DNA of 42,482 nucleotides from Acinetobacter gyllenbergii CIP 110306 = MTCC 11365 (GCF_000413855.1 NZ_ATGG01000064.1:1-42482), one strand, 5' to 3'; shown: positions 14,901 through 24,029, counted from the first letter of the stretch. The notes: generated by a model not told the origin, from the sequence alone. Program-made: numbers and translations.

Positions 14901-17046
14901 GATCAAAGTCGCGGTTAGCATCTGCTGACTGGAGCTGTTGCTTATCCAAGGCAAGCTGTGCCGCAAAAGCAGTGACATCAATCGCAGTAGACTCAGTTTG
15001 AACAGAAGTGGCTGTCGTCAATGTTTCGACTGGCTCGGCATCTGCTTCACTCACGATTGATTGATCTTGTTCCACTGTTGATACAGCTTCAATTCCAACC
15101 TGATCAGCAACGGGTGCTGTTTTAGATAAATCAGCAAGTACAATCAACGTGTGCGTCGCTGGGTAATCTACCTGTTGATCTCGAATGATTTGGATACGAT
15201 CGGCGATATCATCTTGCACTGAACGAATCGTCGCAATCAATTGTGGCGTTGCCTGAATCTGTTGATTGATCAGCTTTTCATAAATTGTTTCTAATTCATG
15301 CGCAATCAAACCGATATGACGCGCTTGAATCATATTTGAACCACCTTTTAAGGTGTGCAAATAACGCATCAAATTCTTTAAGGCATTGAGGTTTTGATGA
15401 TCCGCTGCCCATGTATTTAGATCGGTATCAATACCACCGAGTAACTCATCTGCTTCTTCCAAGAAGATATCCAATACATCTGGATCAAAATCACGATTGG
15501 CATCTGCTGATTGGAGTTGCTGTTTATCTAAAGCAAACTGTGTCGCCACATCTGAGGAAGCATGACTCACTGCGCTAACGGGCTCAATAACAGATGCATC
15601 TACAGGCACATCCATTGTTTCCACCGCAGCAGCCTGTTCCAAAGACTCAATATTTTGCTGGGTAAACGAACTTAATTCATTCAAAACACGTTCATGTGTT
15701 TTACTCAATGTGACACGCTGTCCCGCCGCCAAAGTATCAAACAGTTGAATAAACTGTTGATGAACCTGATGATACAGCTCAAAGGCATAATCAAGATTAA
15801 GTAAACTTGGCTTATAGATCAAATCCTGATAGCTGGAACGCAGCAAGCTGGTGTATTGATACATCCCGATCGTGGCATGGTGATGGGTATGCTGTAACAA
15901 GGTTTCTGCTTGCTGACTCAAGCACTGAATATATTGTGGGAACTCGTGACGGGCACGCTTCTCAAAATCAAACTCAACGTCTAATAGATCATTGATATTC
16001 AATTCAAGTAATTCAGAAACCAAGCCTTGCGGCCGCACAGATGTTCCGTTCTTTTCTTCAAGTTGGAAGTCATAGCTATCCCAAGCAACATTGAAGGTTT
16101 GATAAATTTCATCAAACTGTTGCTGTGGTGCTTGCTGCTTCAAGGTATGCAAATAATCACGTACAAATTGCGCATAATGCGTCAGTAAAGCCGTTTCATC
16201 CGAGCTTGAATCCAGCTCTTCTTGTAATAATGTTTTAAACAGATTTTCAACTTTAGAGCTGGCCTCAAACACATGATCGACATGCGCCATGGCAGAGCTA
16301 CCACGCAAGGTATGTAAGGCACGAATGAGCGTATTGTAGTGATCATTACTTGGGCGATCATTCTTTAAGAACTGATCAATCGTTGCAAGATGCTCTTCCG
16401 CTTCTTCCAAGAAGATGGCCAACGTTTCTTTAGCAAGTGCCTCATCTTCAAATGGTGCCGCCCATTCAAGTTCGGTAGCAGGCTCAAGCTGTTCTTGCTC
16501 AAGTAGCGTAGTTTCTCCAACAAGTTCAAGACCTGTCGACCCCTGCGCTTGATTCAGGTCGGTGGCTAGATTCAGAAGCTCTGCCAAAGCAGGTTCAGGA
16601 CTTTGCTGCTGTTGTAATTGTTGTCCCAATAAAACCAATGGTCTGAAATCAATGAGATGACTTCGAACTGCTTTAAAATCATGTATAAGCTTAAAGCGAT
16701 AAAGATTAAATACTGTTTGGACATAGCGTTGAATATCACTGTTGAGCACAATCGTACCAGCGATCACACGATTCAACGTATCTTCAACCGTCCATGCCAA
16801 CTCACCTGATGACTTAGCACCCACCATTCTTCCAGAACCTTTTAAGGTATGAAAATGGCGGCGAATATCGCTCAACACATTGTGTTGATGTGGTTGTTCT
16901 GTCCATTGAACGAGTAATGGTTCTAACTCAACAAAGATTTCATCTAATTCTTCAATAAAAATCTCAAGAATCTCTGCATCTTGTTCAAGATAACTGTCTT
17001 CAGGAAGCGTCATCGTTTCAACTAACGTTTTTAATATTTGTTTCAT
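11995..17046 (-). CDS. chpA: ChpA/PilL hybrid histidine kinase of the Pil-Chp chemosensory system
   Basis: A 1683-residue CheA-type kinase controlling type IV pilus twitching. In order there are five Hpt-like modules with phospho-accepting His motifs: HTLKGSG (about residue 66), HTLRGSS (243), HTLKGGS (563), HTLKGGS (757) and HSLKGGA (952). A dimerisation helix follows, then a HATPase domain with MLRNAIDHGIE (1268), DDGKGID (1311) and GRGVGLDVV, a CheW-like domain from about 1400, and a C-terminal receiver with VDDS and the phospho-acceptor Asp in LLDIEMP (about 1611) and Lys in GKPF. The third and fourth Hpt modules are near-identical copies. I start at the ATG 17044-17046; an upstream in-frame GTG at 17101 would add 19 residues atypical of the family. 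It receives signals from PilJ via PilI and phosphorylates PilG and PilH. Confidence 0.95.
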   Translation of the reverse strand: MKQILKTLVETMTLPEDSYLEQDAEILEIFIEELDEIFVELEPLLVQWTEQPHQHNVLSDIRRHFHTLKGSGRMVGAKSSGELAWTVEDTLNRVIAGTIVLNSDIQRYVQTVFNLYRFKLIHDFKAVRSHLIDFRPLVLLGQQLQQQQSPEPALAELLNLATDLNQAQGSTGLELVGETTLLEQEQLEPATELEWAAPFEDEALAKETLAIFLEEAEEHLATIDQFLKNDRPSNDHYNTLIRALHTLRGSSAMAHVDHVFEASSKVENLFKTLLQEELDSSSDETALLTHYAQFVRDYLHTLKQQAPQQQFDEIYQTFNVAWDSYDFQLEEKNGTSVRPQGLVSELLELNINDLLDVEFDFEKRARHEFPQYIQCLSQQAETLLQHTHHHATIGMYQYTSLLRSSYQDLIYKPSLLNLDYAFELYHQVHQQFIQLFDTLAAGQRVTLSKTHERVLNELSSFTQQNIESLEQAAAVETMDVPVDASVIEPVSAVSHASSDVATQFALDKQQLQSADANRDFDPDVLDIFLEEADELLGGIDTDLNTWAADHQNLNALKNLMRYLHTLKGGSNMIQARHIGLIAHELETIYEKLINQQIQATPQLIATIRSVQDDIADRIQIIRDQQVDYPATHTLIVLADLSKTAPVADQVGIEAVSTVEQDQSIVSEADAEPVETLTTATSVQTESTAIDVTAFAAQLALDKQQLQSADANRDFDPDLLDIFLEEADELLGGIDTDLNTWTADHQNVNALKNLMRYLHTLKGGSNMIQARHIGLIAHELETIYEKLINQQIQATPQLIAIIRLVQDDIADRIQTIRDQQTDYPSTHVVQLLQQADQSIESVAVELVPETAQEFDAVEAIQVEQPALDNVEAVVAEQAIELEASPVETEVLEDISAAQLVETVADTTDDDVRNLVEQTFLEEAEELLEQAQSLLKQWFDQRGNRSLLLQLQRNAHSLKGGARMAEMDAIAIIAYHLENAFEQFGVHHFSSNVYDNLLNTAFAWLHDAIFKRQYANFDGLKQSLEKMEFVDVSAQLPQKLSAKDIFTPEYTMEFVQGDGTEPPSMLGEWETAERIEQNNEMIRVSADVIEKMIDLSGENAINRSRIEMDLGQLGGTLTEMELAIKRLADQLRRMEGELESQIIARHGGENSRYADFDPLEMDQYSSLNQLSKSLAESASDLVDFKTTLSEKIRDTEGLLLQQSRIQAEIQESLMRTRLVPFSRLLPRLQRIVRQTASTLNRPTELVVNNTEGELDRSILERLVAPFEHMLRNAIDHGIEDREQRLQAQKPETGHIVLNIGRQGTDVVVTFSDDGKGIDVKRIKEKALQTGLMTKDQKLDQEEILQFIFHPGFSTAAQVTQISGRGVGLDVVQSDIKALGGHVSVDSSFGQGTTFTIRVPTTVAVSDALMVKAGDQQFAFPLAQIDRIVRISPVALEQYFESQEDYFSIDQERYRLRYLSEFVAGQPIPRLSGVVHSLPVLLIKGAQGQTTALLVDQLIGSRGQIVVKPVGQQFSSIGVIAGATILGDGQVCLILDGQNIARQAQSTARSKQADETYTKQRYDERRLIMIVDDSVTVRKVTSRLLERQGYDVVTAKDGVDAIEQLETVKPDLMLLDIEMPRMDGFEVSNLVRHHEIHRDLPIIMITSRTGEKHRERALSLGVNQYMGKPFQEEALLENIESLLAVR
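14569..15543. repeat. Internal duplication of one Hpt module within chpA
   Basis: Bases 14569-14961 and 15151-15543 encode two copies of the same 130-residue block, offset by 582 bases (194 codons). Only about a dozen residue differences are visible between them, yet silent differences in the DNA are frequent. They are separated by a variable acidic linker. This is an in-frame domain duplication within a coding region. Confidence 0.9.
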
Positions 17047-17199
17047 AGCTGCTTCTTTCGTTTTTATCCACCAATGTGGGTAAAAATTACGTCTATCTAT
17101 CACACAAGATGTAGTTACATTTCGCCATCACCTTGTTGAGATATCCAACATCTCTAAAAATGGAAAGACAGACACCCCCATCTGCCTTTCCAATTCGGT

Positions 17200-19284
17200 T
17201 TAATCAGGTAACTTAAAGTCCGTTACCGATTCACGTAATGATTCAGCCATGTTTGCCAACTCAGATACTGAGCGTGCTGTATCAAACGTTGCAGTTGTGG
17301 TTTGTGAAGTAATTTCCTGTACGACATTCATCGTGGTTGCAATATGACTGGCAGACGCAGACTGAAGTTTTGCTGCATCAGAAATGCTCGCAATCAGTTT
17401 TGCCAAGTCACCCGATACGGTTTGAATCTCATCCAGTGCAATCCCCGCATCCTTCGCCAAGTTCGCACCACGAACAACCTCGGACGTGGTTTGTTCCATC
17501 GAAATGACCGCTTCGTTGGTATCAGTCTGAATAGTTTTTACCAAGCTTTCAATCTGCTTGGTTGCTGATGCAGAACGTTCCGCAAGACGTTGGACTTCAT
17601 CGGCTACGACCGCGAAACCACGGCCTGCTTCACCCGCCATCGATGCTTGGATCGCTGCGTTTAATGCCAAGATGTTGGTTTGGTCGGCAATATCGTTAAT
17701 CAACGAGACGATGTTACCAATCTCTTGCGAAGATTCACCCAAACGTTTAATACGTTTTGAGGTCTCTTGGATCTGTTCACGAATGTGATCCATCCCTTCA
17801 ATCGAACGGTTTACCACTTGCGCACCATTGGTTGCAATTTGTACCGAACGTTGTGCTACGTCAGCAGATTCAGATGCGTTGGCAGATACTTGGTCAATCG
17901 ACAATGCCATTTCGTTCATCGCCGCTGATGCACCTGCAATTTCTTGTGCCTGATGTTCAGATGCTTCTGCTAACTGGTTGGTAATACTCTGAGTATCTTG
18001 GGTATAACGTGCAACCTCTTGCGAAGTGTCGGTAATACGAGAAACAAGGTCACGTAACTGATCAATCGCGAAGTTAATCGAGTCGGCAATCGCCCCCGTA
18101 AAGTCTTCAGATACTGTTGCATACGAACGCAAGTCACCGTCCGCCAAGTCGGCAATCTCATCCAGTAAACGTAAAATTGCGTTTTGGTTACGGTCATATT
18201 CGTCTTGTAGACGCGTTACACGTTCTTTATCAGTATTACTACGTAACATTAAGAGTTGTAATACAAAAAACACCAGAGCCGCTAAAGAGAGGATTAAGAA
18301 AATACCTGCAACAACGTTATCCCAACCACCTTCGGCTTTATTTGATAAATCATTGAGTGAGGTCAACAGCGCATCAGACTGCGAGAAAATCTGCGAGGAT
18401 GCTTGACGTACACGAACAATCTGGTTGGCGTTTTGCAATACGGTTGCTGCTGCTGATTTCAATACAGCATCATAATCTGACTTAATGCTGTCTACAGATT
18501 CACGCAATGCTGCTGAACTGATACGGTCTACACCAAGTTCAGAACTACCATTCAATTGTGCATTCAGATAAACACCAAAAGTATCAATATCGGCACCAAA
18601 GTCATTTGCAGAAACGCTTGAGTTGTCTGTGCCGACCAGTACCGAGTTGATCGAACGTAAAATACGTTCTGCAATGAACACTTGGTTTTTGGTGATAATT
18701 ACCTGACTACTCGGCATGTTTTCACGCACCATTTGGTCGACCATCAGGTTATATTCCGCCTGAATCTCAGGAATCGTTTCACTGATCGAGATGTTGGTGT
18801 CGTAAAGCTGGTTAATGACTTTTTGTTGCGATGCAATCAGATCAATATTCTTGGCAACAGTGTCCCAAAGACCACTGACTTTCTTGTACTCATCAGAACC
18901 TTTACCATAAACACTTTCAACAGTGTCTAGGTTTTCAGCAAACTGCTTCTCTGACTCGACCAATTTTTTCATGGCTTCTGGCGTACCAGATGCAGTTGCT
19001 TCAGTTGCTTGACGTGAAATGGTTTGCGATAACAAACGCAATTCACCCAAACTACGGGTCAACTGGTTTGAACGCGGAACGCTCACGAATAAGTAAATCA
19101 AGAGGATCGCTGCAAGGGCCAAAGCAATTAAAGCACGATAGATAATCGGTTTTGATTTCTCAGTTTCACCGAATAAGCGCGAAAACTGGTCAAGTTGCGT
19201 TCGAATATTGTCTAAGAACGCCCCACCCTTTTTCAGCCCTGCACTATCGCCATTGCCGTTCTTTTTTTTAAGTTTAAAGCCCAT
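17200..19284 (-). CDS. pilJ: PilJ methyl-accepting chemotaxis receptor
   Basis: A 694-residue inner-membrane receptor. Two membrane helices lie near residues 48-70 and 323-348, enclosing a periplasmic part with two long helical repeats of the type IV pili methyl-accepting N-terminal domain. A HAMP-like segment follows, then the cytoplasmic signalling hairpin with the conserved tip around NDIADQTNILALNAAIQAS (near 525). A basic N-terminal cytoplasmic tail precedes the first helix. In Pseudomonas PilJ senses pilus/PilA state and feeds ChpA. GGGGAG lies eight bases before the ATG. It sits between pilI and chpA as expected; no methyltransferase gene (pilK) follows it. Confidence 0.95.
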   Translation of the reverse strand: MGFKLKKKNGNGDSAGLKKGGAFLDNIRTQLDQFSRLFGETEKSKPIIYRALIALALAAILLIYLFVSVPRSNQLTRSLGELRLLSQTISRQATEATASGTPEAMKKLVESEKQFAENLDTVESVYGKGSDEYKKVSGLWDTVAKNIDLIASQQKVINQLYDTNISISETIPEIQAEYNLMVDQMVRENMPSSQVIITKNQVFIAERILRSINSVLVGTDNSSVSANDFGADIDTFGVYLNAQLNGSSELGVDRISSAALRESVDSIKSDYDAVLKSAAATVLQNANQIVRVRQASSQIFSQSDALLTSLNDLSNKAEGGWDNVVAGIFLILSLAALVFFVLQLLMLRSNTDKERVTRLQDEYDRNQNAILRLLDEIADLADGDLRSYATVSEDFTGAIADSINFAIDQLRDLVSRITDTSQEVARYTQDTQSITNQLAEASEHQAQEIAGASAAMNEMALSIDQVSANASESADVAQRSVQIATNGAQVVNRSIEGMDHIREQIQETSKRIKRLGESSQEIGNIVSLINDIADQTNILALNAAIQASMAGEAGRGFAVVADEVQRLAERSASATKQIESLVKTIQTDTNEAVISMEQTTSEVVRGANLAKDAGIALDEIQTVSGDLAKLIASISDAAKLQSASASHIATTMNVVQEITSQTTTATFDTARSVSELANMAESLRESVTDFKLPD

Positions 19285-19330
19285 CTCAGCTTCTCCCCTG
19301 AATACGCGCTTATGTTCCGTAGCGTATAAA

Positions 19331-19867
19331 TTAGTTTATAAATTTTATTGATGCATTCATGTACTGAGGGTTGTTTAATAACCGGCTCAATAAAAACACA
19401 TGCCATTGTTGATTATGTTGATGGAAATGACCTTGGCAATAATCTTTCAATTTATTGTCCAGCTCATTATTTTGAGAGAAAAAACTCTTCTTATTAAAGT
19501 GTTGAATCCCCAAAACCTGATCGACGACCAACCCCACATAATGGTCTTGATGGCTAATACAAATCACTTTTTGCGTTGGAGAAAACTGACTTCGCTGCCC
19601 TGAAATAAAGTGTGTTAAATCAGAAACCGAAAGTAGTCGTCCACGAATATTGGCCAAACCTCGCACCCACGCCTGAGTGTTTGGTACTGGTGTGTATTTC
19701 GGAGGATAGATTACCTCCGAAATTTCCCCTAAAGGCGCAACAAAATATTGCCCTAACATCTCAAATGCGATACCAGACCAGCGGCTGACTTCATTTTGAG
19801 TTGAAGTGTATTGTTTATTGCCTCGCTTGGATAAACGAAGCAACTCGATAAATCCATTTGCTGCCAT
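19331..19867 (-). CDS. pilI: PilI CheW-like coupling protein
   Basis: A 178-residue CheW-domain protein that couples the PilJ receptor to the ChpA kinase. The domain is seen in FVAPLGEISEVIYPP, WVRGLANIRGRLLSVSDLTHFI (the RG turn of CheW), VICISHQDHYVGLVVDQVLGI and the late HVFLLSRLL. It lies between pilH and pilJ, 46 bases before pilJ. The start ATG has GGGATAGGG just upstream. Confidence 0.92.
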   Translation of the reverse strand: MAANGFIELLRLSKRGNKQYTSTQNEVSRWSGIAFEMLGQYFVAPLGEISEVIYPPKYTPVPNTQAWVRGLANIRGRLLSVSDLTHFISGQRSQFSPTQKVICISHQDHYVGLVVDQVLGIQHFNKKSFFSQNNELDNKLKDYCQGHFHQHNQQWHVFLLSRLLNNPQYMNASIKFIN

Positions 19868-19915
19868 ACCCTATCCCGTATTGAGTAATGAGAAGGCTCA
19901 TCTTGAGCAAAAAAA

Positions 19916-20278
19916 TTAACTTAATAATTGTTTAATGACATCAATAAGTTGCTGTTCATCAATAGGCTTAGTCAAATAATCACAAGCCCCTTGACGCTTA
20001 CCCCATACACGGTCTGTGGCCTGATCTTTGGTACTCACAATCACAACTGGAATATGTTGAGTGTCCTTACCTTTACTAATTTGACGCGTTGCCTGAAAGC
20101 CATTCATCCCTGGCATTACCACATCCATCAGCACCAAGTCAGGCAATTCTGCCTGCGCCATGGTCACCCCATCAGCACCATTGGTTGCTTCAATAACGTC
20201 ATAACCGTGCTTCGTTAAAATTTCTCTAAAGCGAAACGTTTCCGTAGGTGAATCATCTACAATAAGTATGCGAGCCAT
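19916..20278 (-). CDS. pilH: PilH CheY-like response regulator
   Basis: A 120-residue single receiver domain. Acidic pocket residues are in VDDS near the N-terminus, the phospho-acceptor Asp is in LVLMDVVMPGMNG, the Thr/Ser switch is in VIVSTKD and the Lys in YLTKPI. There is no output domain. In the Pil-Chp pathway PilH counterbalances PilG. AGGA lies six bases before the ATG. The WGKRQGACDYL segment is typical of PilH and separates it from PilG. Confidence 0.95.
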   Translation of the reverse strand: MARILIVDDSPTETFRFREILTKHGYDVIEATNGADGVTMAQAELPDLVLMDVVMPGMNGFQATRQISKGKDTQHIPVVIVSTKDQATDRVWGKRQGACDYLTKPIDEQQLIDVIKQLLS

Positions 20279-20298
20279 TTTTTCCTCAATCTTAAATT

Positions 20299-20682
20299 TT
20301 ATGCGCTAACATGGTTGCGAATCGCGTTTAACAGCTCATCTTTACTGAATGGCTTGGTTAAATATTCATCCGACCCCACAACACGCCCTTTCGCCTGATC
20401 AAACAAACCGTCTTTGCTTGACAACATAATGACTGGAATATTTTGATAATTTAAAGAATTTTTAATTAATGCACAGGTTTGGTAACCGTCTAAACGAGGC
20501 ATCATGATGTCGACAAAAACGATATCTGGATTAGCTTCTGCAATTTTTGATAATGCTTCAAAGCCATCAACCGCTGTAATTACTTCACAACCTTCACGTT
20601 GTAATAAAGTCTCAGCTGTACGACGAATCGTTTTTGAATCGTCAATCACCATGACCTTCAAATTTTGAAATTTATCTTCCAT
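20299..20682 (-). CDS. pilG: PilG CheY-like response regulator
   Basis: A 127-residue single receiver domain and the first gene of the Pil-Chp operon. It has VIDDSKTIRRTAE, phospho-acceptor Asp in IVFVDIMMPRLDG, the switch residue in VIMLSSKDG, and Lys in YLTKPF. PilG promotes pilus extension and, in Pseudomonas, adenylate cyclase activity. The ATG is preceded by GGGGCAGGA. Upstream is a 279-base AT-rich gap that must carry the operon promoter, though I see no convincing -35/-10 pair. Confidence 0.95.
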   Translation of the reverse strand: MEDKFQNLKVMVIDDSKTIRRTAETLLQREGCEVITAVDGFEALSKIAEANPDIVFVDIMMPRLDGYQTCALIKNSLNYQNIPVIMLSSKDGLFDQAKGRVVGSDEYLTKPFSKDELLNAIRNHVSA

Positions 20683-20961
20683 TTATTGTCCTGCCCCAAT
20701 ACTCAATACAAATTATGGTTGGTTTAATTTGTTTTATACAGATTAGTTGATATTTTTAACATATCTTTACTTGCATTATCAATGAAGTTTTTTGAACCAA
20801 CCTATCAGTTTCGCTTAACAATCATAAACAGTTCACACTTTTGATTAAATTCCTAATTTTTTTGCTGAATAACTATTTTTAAATGTCTAAATTAGCACTA
20901 ATATACAACTGATTATTATTTAAAAATAAGTGATTTAATTAACTTTTTTTCGGGGAATGTA

Positions 20962-21615
20962 ATGACTGGTTCGTTAAAGTGCGGTTTCCGCATTGGTCAC
21001 TTTACAACGATTACTCGTAGTTACATTTGTGGTTTTTTTCTATTGCTATTTGTCAGCCATTCTTGCCTTGCAGCTACTGAACAAGTTAAACCAGTTTGGT
21101 ATCGTTATTATGACAAAAATGGCGTTGCCAATGTCAGTACCTCCGTCACCCCAGAACATATCAGACATGGCTATGAAGCACTTGATCGTAATATGCAGGT
21201 GATCAAACGCAATCGTGCTTATAATGCCGCTGCTGATGTTCAGCAATCGGCTCAACGTGAATCTCTCGCACGTCGTCGCGAACAAGATTTAAGACTCAAA
21301 CGCGCCTATGGTAGTCCACAAATCGCAGCAGCAAAACGCGATCAAATCTTAGCAAATCTCAAAAAACAACTGAATTATCAGCAAGAACAATTACAGCAAT
21401 TACAAAAGGACAAGATTGCTTTTAAACGCCAAGAGATGGAATATCATCGCAAAGGTGAAATGCTACCGACCCAACTTAAAAGCAATCTGCAAAATAATGC
21501 TCAAAATATCGAAAACGTCAAAAAAACGGTTGAAAGTCTACGTAATGCCTACCATAAGACTGAGGTTGAATATAGCGAGATTATCAATCGCCTAAATGCA
21601 CTCGGCTCGACCTAA
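20962..21615 (+). CDS. Secreted coiled-coil protein with DUF4124-like N-terminus
   Basis: A 217-residue exported protein. A long n-region and hydrophobic segment (YICGFFLLLFVSHSCLA) end at about residue 38, after which the mature protein starts. PVWYRYYDKNGVANVSTSVTPEHIRHGYE resembles the DUF4124 domain (residues 44-73), a short beta domain of unknown role common in Gammaproteobacteria. The rest (75-217) is a charged, Gln/Lys-rich helical region likely to form a coiled coil. GGGGA lies seven bases before the ATG. It is divergent from pilG and shares the AT-rich control region. No function can be assigned. Confidence 0.72.
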   Translation: MTGSLKCGFRIGHFTTITRSYICGFFLLLFVSHSCLAATEQVKPVWYRYYDKNGVANVSTSVTPEHIRHGYEALDRNMQVIKRNRAYNAAADVQQSAQRESLARRREQDLRLKRAYGSPQIAAAKRDQILANLKKQLNYQQEQLQQLQKDKIAFKRQEMEYHRKGEMLPTQLKSNLQNNAQNIENVKKTVESLRNAYHKTEVEYSEIINRLNALGST

Positions 21616-21811
21616 ACCCTAAATATACAACCACGCACTGACCATCTCGACATTAATCTTTAAACAATTCCAATACTTAAGCGCATGCCTGTACTTTATA
21701 CTGCGCCAAATTGAATGATTCATGTCATAATGCCCATTGCTCAAAACTGAGCTGATTATTTTGCTCATTGATAGCACTTTTTAAATAACACTTAACTTTA
21801 GGACAGTTTCC

Positions 21812-23527
21812 ATGCGCGCAAGCCGCTTTTTATTTGCAACGTTAAGAGAAACCCCAAATGATGCTGAAGTGATTTCACACCAGCTCATGCTACGTGCGGG
21901 GATGATTCGTAAACTCGCTTCTGGCTTATACTCTTGGTTGCCCATGGGAACGCGCGTTTTAAAGAAAGTGGATGCCATTGTCCGTGAAGAGATGAACCGT
22001 TCAGGCGCATTAGAAGTCTTTATGCCAGTGACTCAACCTGCTTCGCTTTGGGAAGAGTCGGGTCGTTTTGAACAATACGGCCCAGAACTATTACGCTTTA
22101 AAGATCGTCATGACAATCCATTTGTGCTCGGTCCAACTCACGAAGAAGTAATTACCGACTTGGCCCGTAATGAACTCAAAAGCTATAAACAGCTCCCTTT
22201 GAATTTCTATCAAATTCAAACCAAATTCCGTGACGAAATTCGTCCACGCTTTGGGGTAATGCGCTCGCGTGAATTCATCATGAAAGATGCATATTCATTC
22301 CATGCGGACCAAGCATCATTACAAGAAACCTATGATGTGATGTACGACACTTATAGCCGTATCTTCACTCGTCTAGGTTTGGACTTCCGTCCAGTACAAG
22401 CAGATACCGGTTCAATTGGTGGTTCAGCTTCACATGAGTTCCATGTACTTGCGTCAAGTGGTGAAGATGACATCGCTTTCTCAACAGAATCTGACTTTGC
22501 AGCCAATGTTGAAATGGCCGAAGCCCTGTTAGTGGGTGAACGTGCTGCTGCAACTCAAGCGTATACTCTAGTCGAAACACCGAATCAAAAAACCATTGCG
22601 GATGTGTGCCAATTCCTCAATGCTGATGCGAAACAGTCCGTTAAAGCATTATTGGTACAAGGGCCGACCGATGATAAAGGTCATACACCAGTTGTTGCCT
22701 TGTTCCTCCGTGGTGACCATGAACTTAATGACATTAAAGCTGAAAAGCATCCATTGATTGCTGCACCATTAGCCTTTGCGACTGAACAGCAATTGCAACA
22801 GCATGGTTTAACCGCTGGTTTCTGCGGCCCACAAGGTTTAGTGGAAAAAGGCTTAACCGTGATTGTGGATCGTGCTGCATCGGTCTTGTCTGACTTTGTT
22901 GCAGGTGCAAATGAAATCGACAAACATGCAACTGGGGTTAACTGGGATCGTGATGCCAAATTCACAGAAGTATTTGACCTGCGTAATGTGGTTGAAGGTG
23001 ACCCATCTCCAGATGGTAAAGGCACAATCCTGATTAAACGTGGGATCGAAGTCGGTCATATCTTCCAGCTCGGCACCAAATACTCAGAAGCGTTAGGCTG
23101 TAAGGTTCTTGGCGAAGATGGTAAACCATTTACCGTCACCATGGGGTGTTACGGCATCGGTGTAACACGTGTGGTCGCTGCGGCGATCGAACAAAACTTC
23201 GATGAGAAAGGCATTATCTGGCCACAAACGATTGCTCCTTTTGAAATTGCGATTGTGCCAATGAATGCACATAAATCACCACGTACGCTTGAAGCAGCAG
23301 AAGCATTGTATGCTGAGCTACAAGCACAAGGTTATGATGTCCTGCTAGATGACCGTAACGAACGTCCAGGTGTGAAATTCTCTGATCTTGAATTAATGGG
23401 AATTCCACATCGTATCGTGATTGGTGAAAAAGGTTTGGATGCAGGTACGTTCGAGTACAAAGGTCGTCGTGATGCTGAATCAAGCAATCTCAATAAAGAA
23501 GAATTATTAGCAAAACTTGTTCGCTAA
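21812..23527 (+). CDS. proS: Prolyl-tRNA synthetase ProS
   Basis: A 571-residue class II aminoacyl-tRNA synthetase of the bacterial (ProS1) type with an editing insertion. Motif 1 lies in GALEVFMPVTQPASLWEESGR, motif 2 in FRDEIRPRFGVMRSREFIMKDAYSFH, and motif 3 in GCYGIGVTRVVAAAIEQ. The INS editing domain spans about residues 225-395, and the anticodon-binding domain occupies the last 110 residues. Length matches the E. coli enzyme. An AGGA precedes the ATG by eight bases. The gap 21616-21811 presumably carries its promoter. Confidence 0.98.
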   Translation: MRASRFLFATLRETPNDAEVISHQLMLRAGMIRKLASGLYSWLPMGTRVLKKVDAIVREEMNRSGALEVFMPVTQPASLWEESGRFEQYGPELLRFKDRHDNPFVLGPTHEEVITDLARNELKSYKQLPLNFYQIQTKFRDEIRPRFGVMRSREFIMKDAYSFHADQASLQETYDVMYDTYSRIFTRLGLDFRPVQADTGSIGGSASHEFHVLASSGEDDIAFSTESDFAANVEMAEALLVGERAAATQAYTLVETPNQKTIADVCQFLNADAKQSVKALLVQGPTDDKGHTPVVALFLRGDHELNDIKAEKHPLIAAPLAFATEQQLQQHGLTAGFCGPQGLVEKGLTVIVDRAASVLSDFVAGANEIDKHATGVNWDRDAKFTEVFDLRNVVEGDPSPDGKGTILIKRGIEVGHIFQLGTKYSEALGCKVLGEDGKPFTVTMGCYGIGVTRVVAAAIEQNFDEKGIIWPQTIAPFEIAIVPMNAHKSPRTLEAAEALYAELQAQGYDVLLDDRNERPGVKFSDLELMGIPHRIVIGEKGLDAGTFEYKGRRDAESSNLNKEELLAKLVR

Positions 23528-23543
23528 TCTAAATTCTAAACAT

Positions 23544-23575
23544 AAAAAAGCCGTTTCCATGAAACGGCTTTTTTA
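23544..23575. terminator. Bidirectional terminator between proS and yegP-like gene
   Basis: A perfect 14-base stem (aaaaaagccgtttc / gaaacggctttttt) with loop CAT lies between the convergent genes, 16 bases past the proS stop. Confidence 0.93.
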
Positions 23576-23579
23576 TTCA

Positions 23580-23915
23580 TTAAGCAGTCAGATCTTTAAT
23601 GGTTTCTGATGGGCCATTATTTTTCACAGACTCAATCCCCTTATCACGAGACTGTTCGCTTGCATACAGTTGACTGCTTCCAATCACCTGATGATTGGCA
23701 GCCTTTAAATTAAAATAAGCTTTTTCATTTTTAGACGTCAATCGTTCATAACGACCATCATCTGGACTATTTTTTTGTACCGATGCAATCCCATTTAAGG
23801 CCGCTGCTTTGGTTTTATACAACTCACTATTCAATACGGGCTCGCCATTTCCGGCTTTTAACACAAAACGATATTGCCCATCACTTGCTTGACTGACTTC
23901 GAACCATCCTGCCAT
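23580..23915 (-). CDS. yegP: YegP-like protein with two DUF1508 repeats
   Basis: A 111-residue small soluble protein made of two DUF1508 repeats. Repeat one is GWFEVSQASDGQYRFVLKAGNGEPV with GIASVQKNSPDD; repeat two is YFNLKAANHQVIGSSQLY with GIESVKNNGPSE. Each repeat has the FxLKA..G.v.. strand pair and the terminal GI.SV..N. motif. The function of YegP proteins is unknown. GAGG lies seven bases before the ATG. It is a single-gene unit ending at the terminator shared with proS. Confidence 0.9.
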   Translation of the reverse strand: MAGWFEVSQASDGQYRFVLKAGNGEPVLNSELYKTKAAALNGIASVQKNSPDDGRYERLTSKNEKAYFNLKAANHQVIGSSQLYASEQSRDKGIESVKNNGPSETIKDLTA

Positions 23916-24029
23916 AAGGACCTCTATTTTTTGGAGTTAGTGTTGTTTGTTATCTCATCCAATATAGAACAGCTGTGAAAGTTTAAAAAGATTAAATTTT
24001 GTTCGCTTTTGGTAATTATCATCAAACAT

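Noticed and set aside
22681..23025. A 114-codon frame opposite proS
   Set aside because: Antisense shadow of the conserved proS sequence; no independent support.
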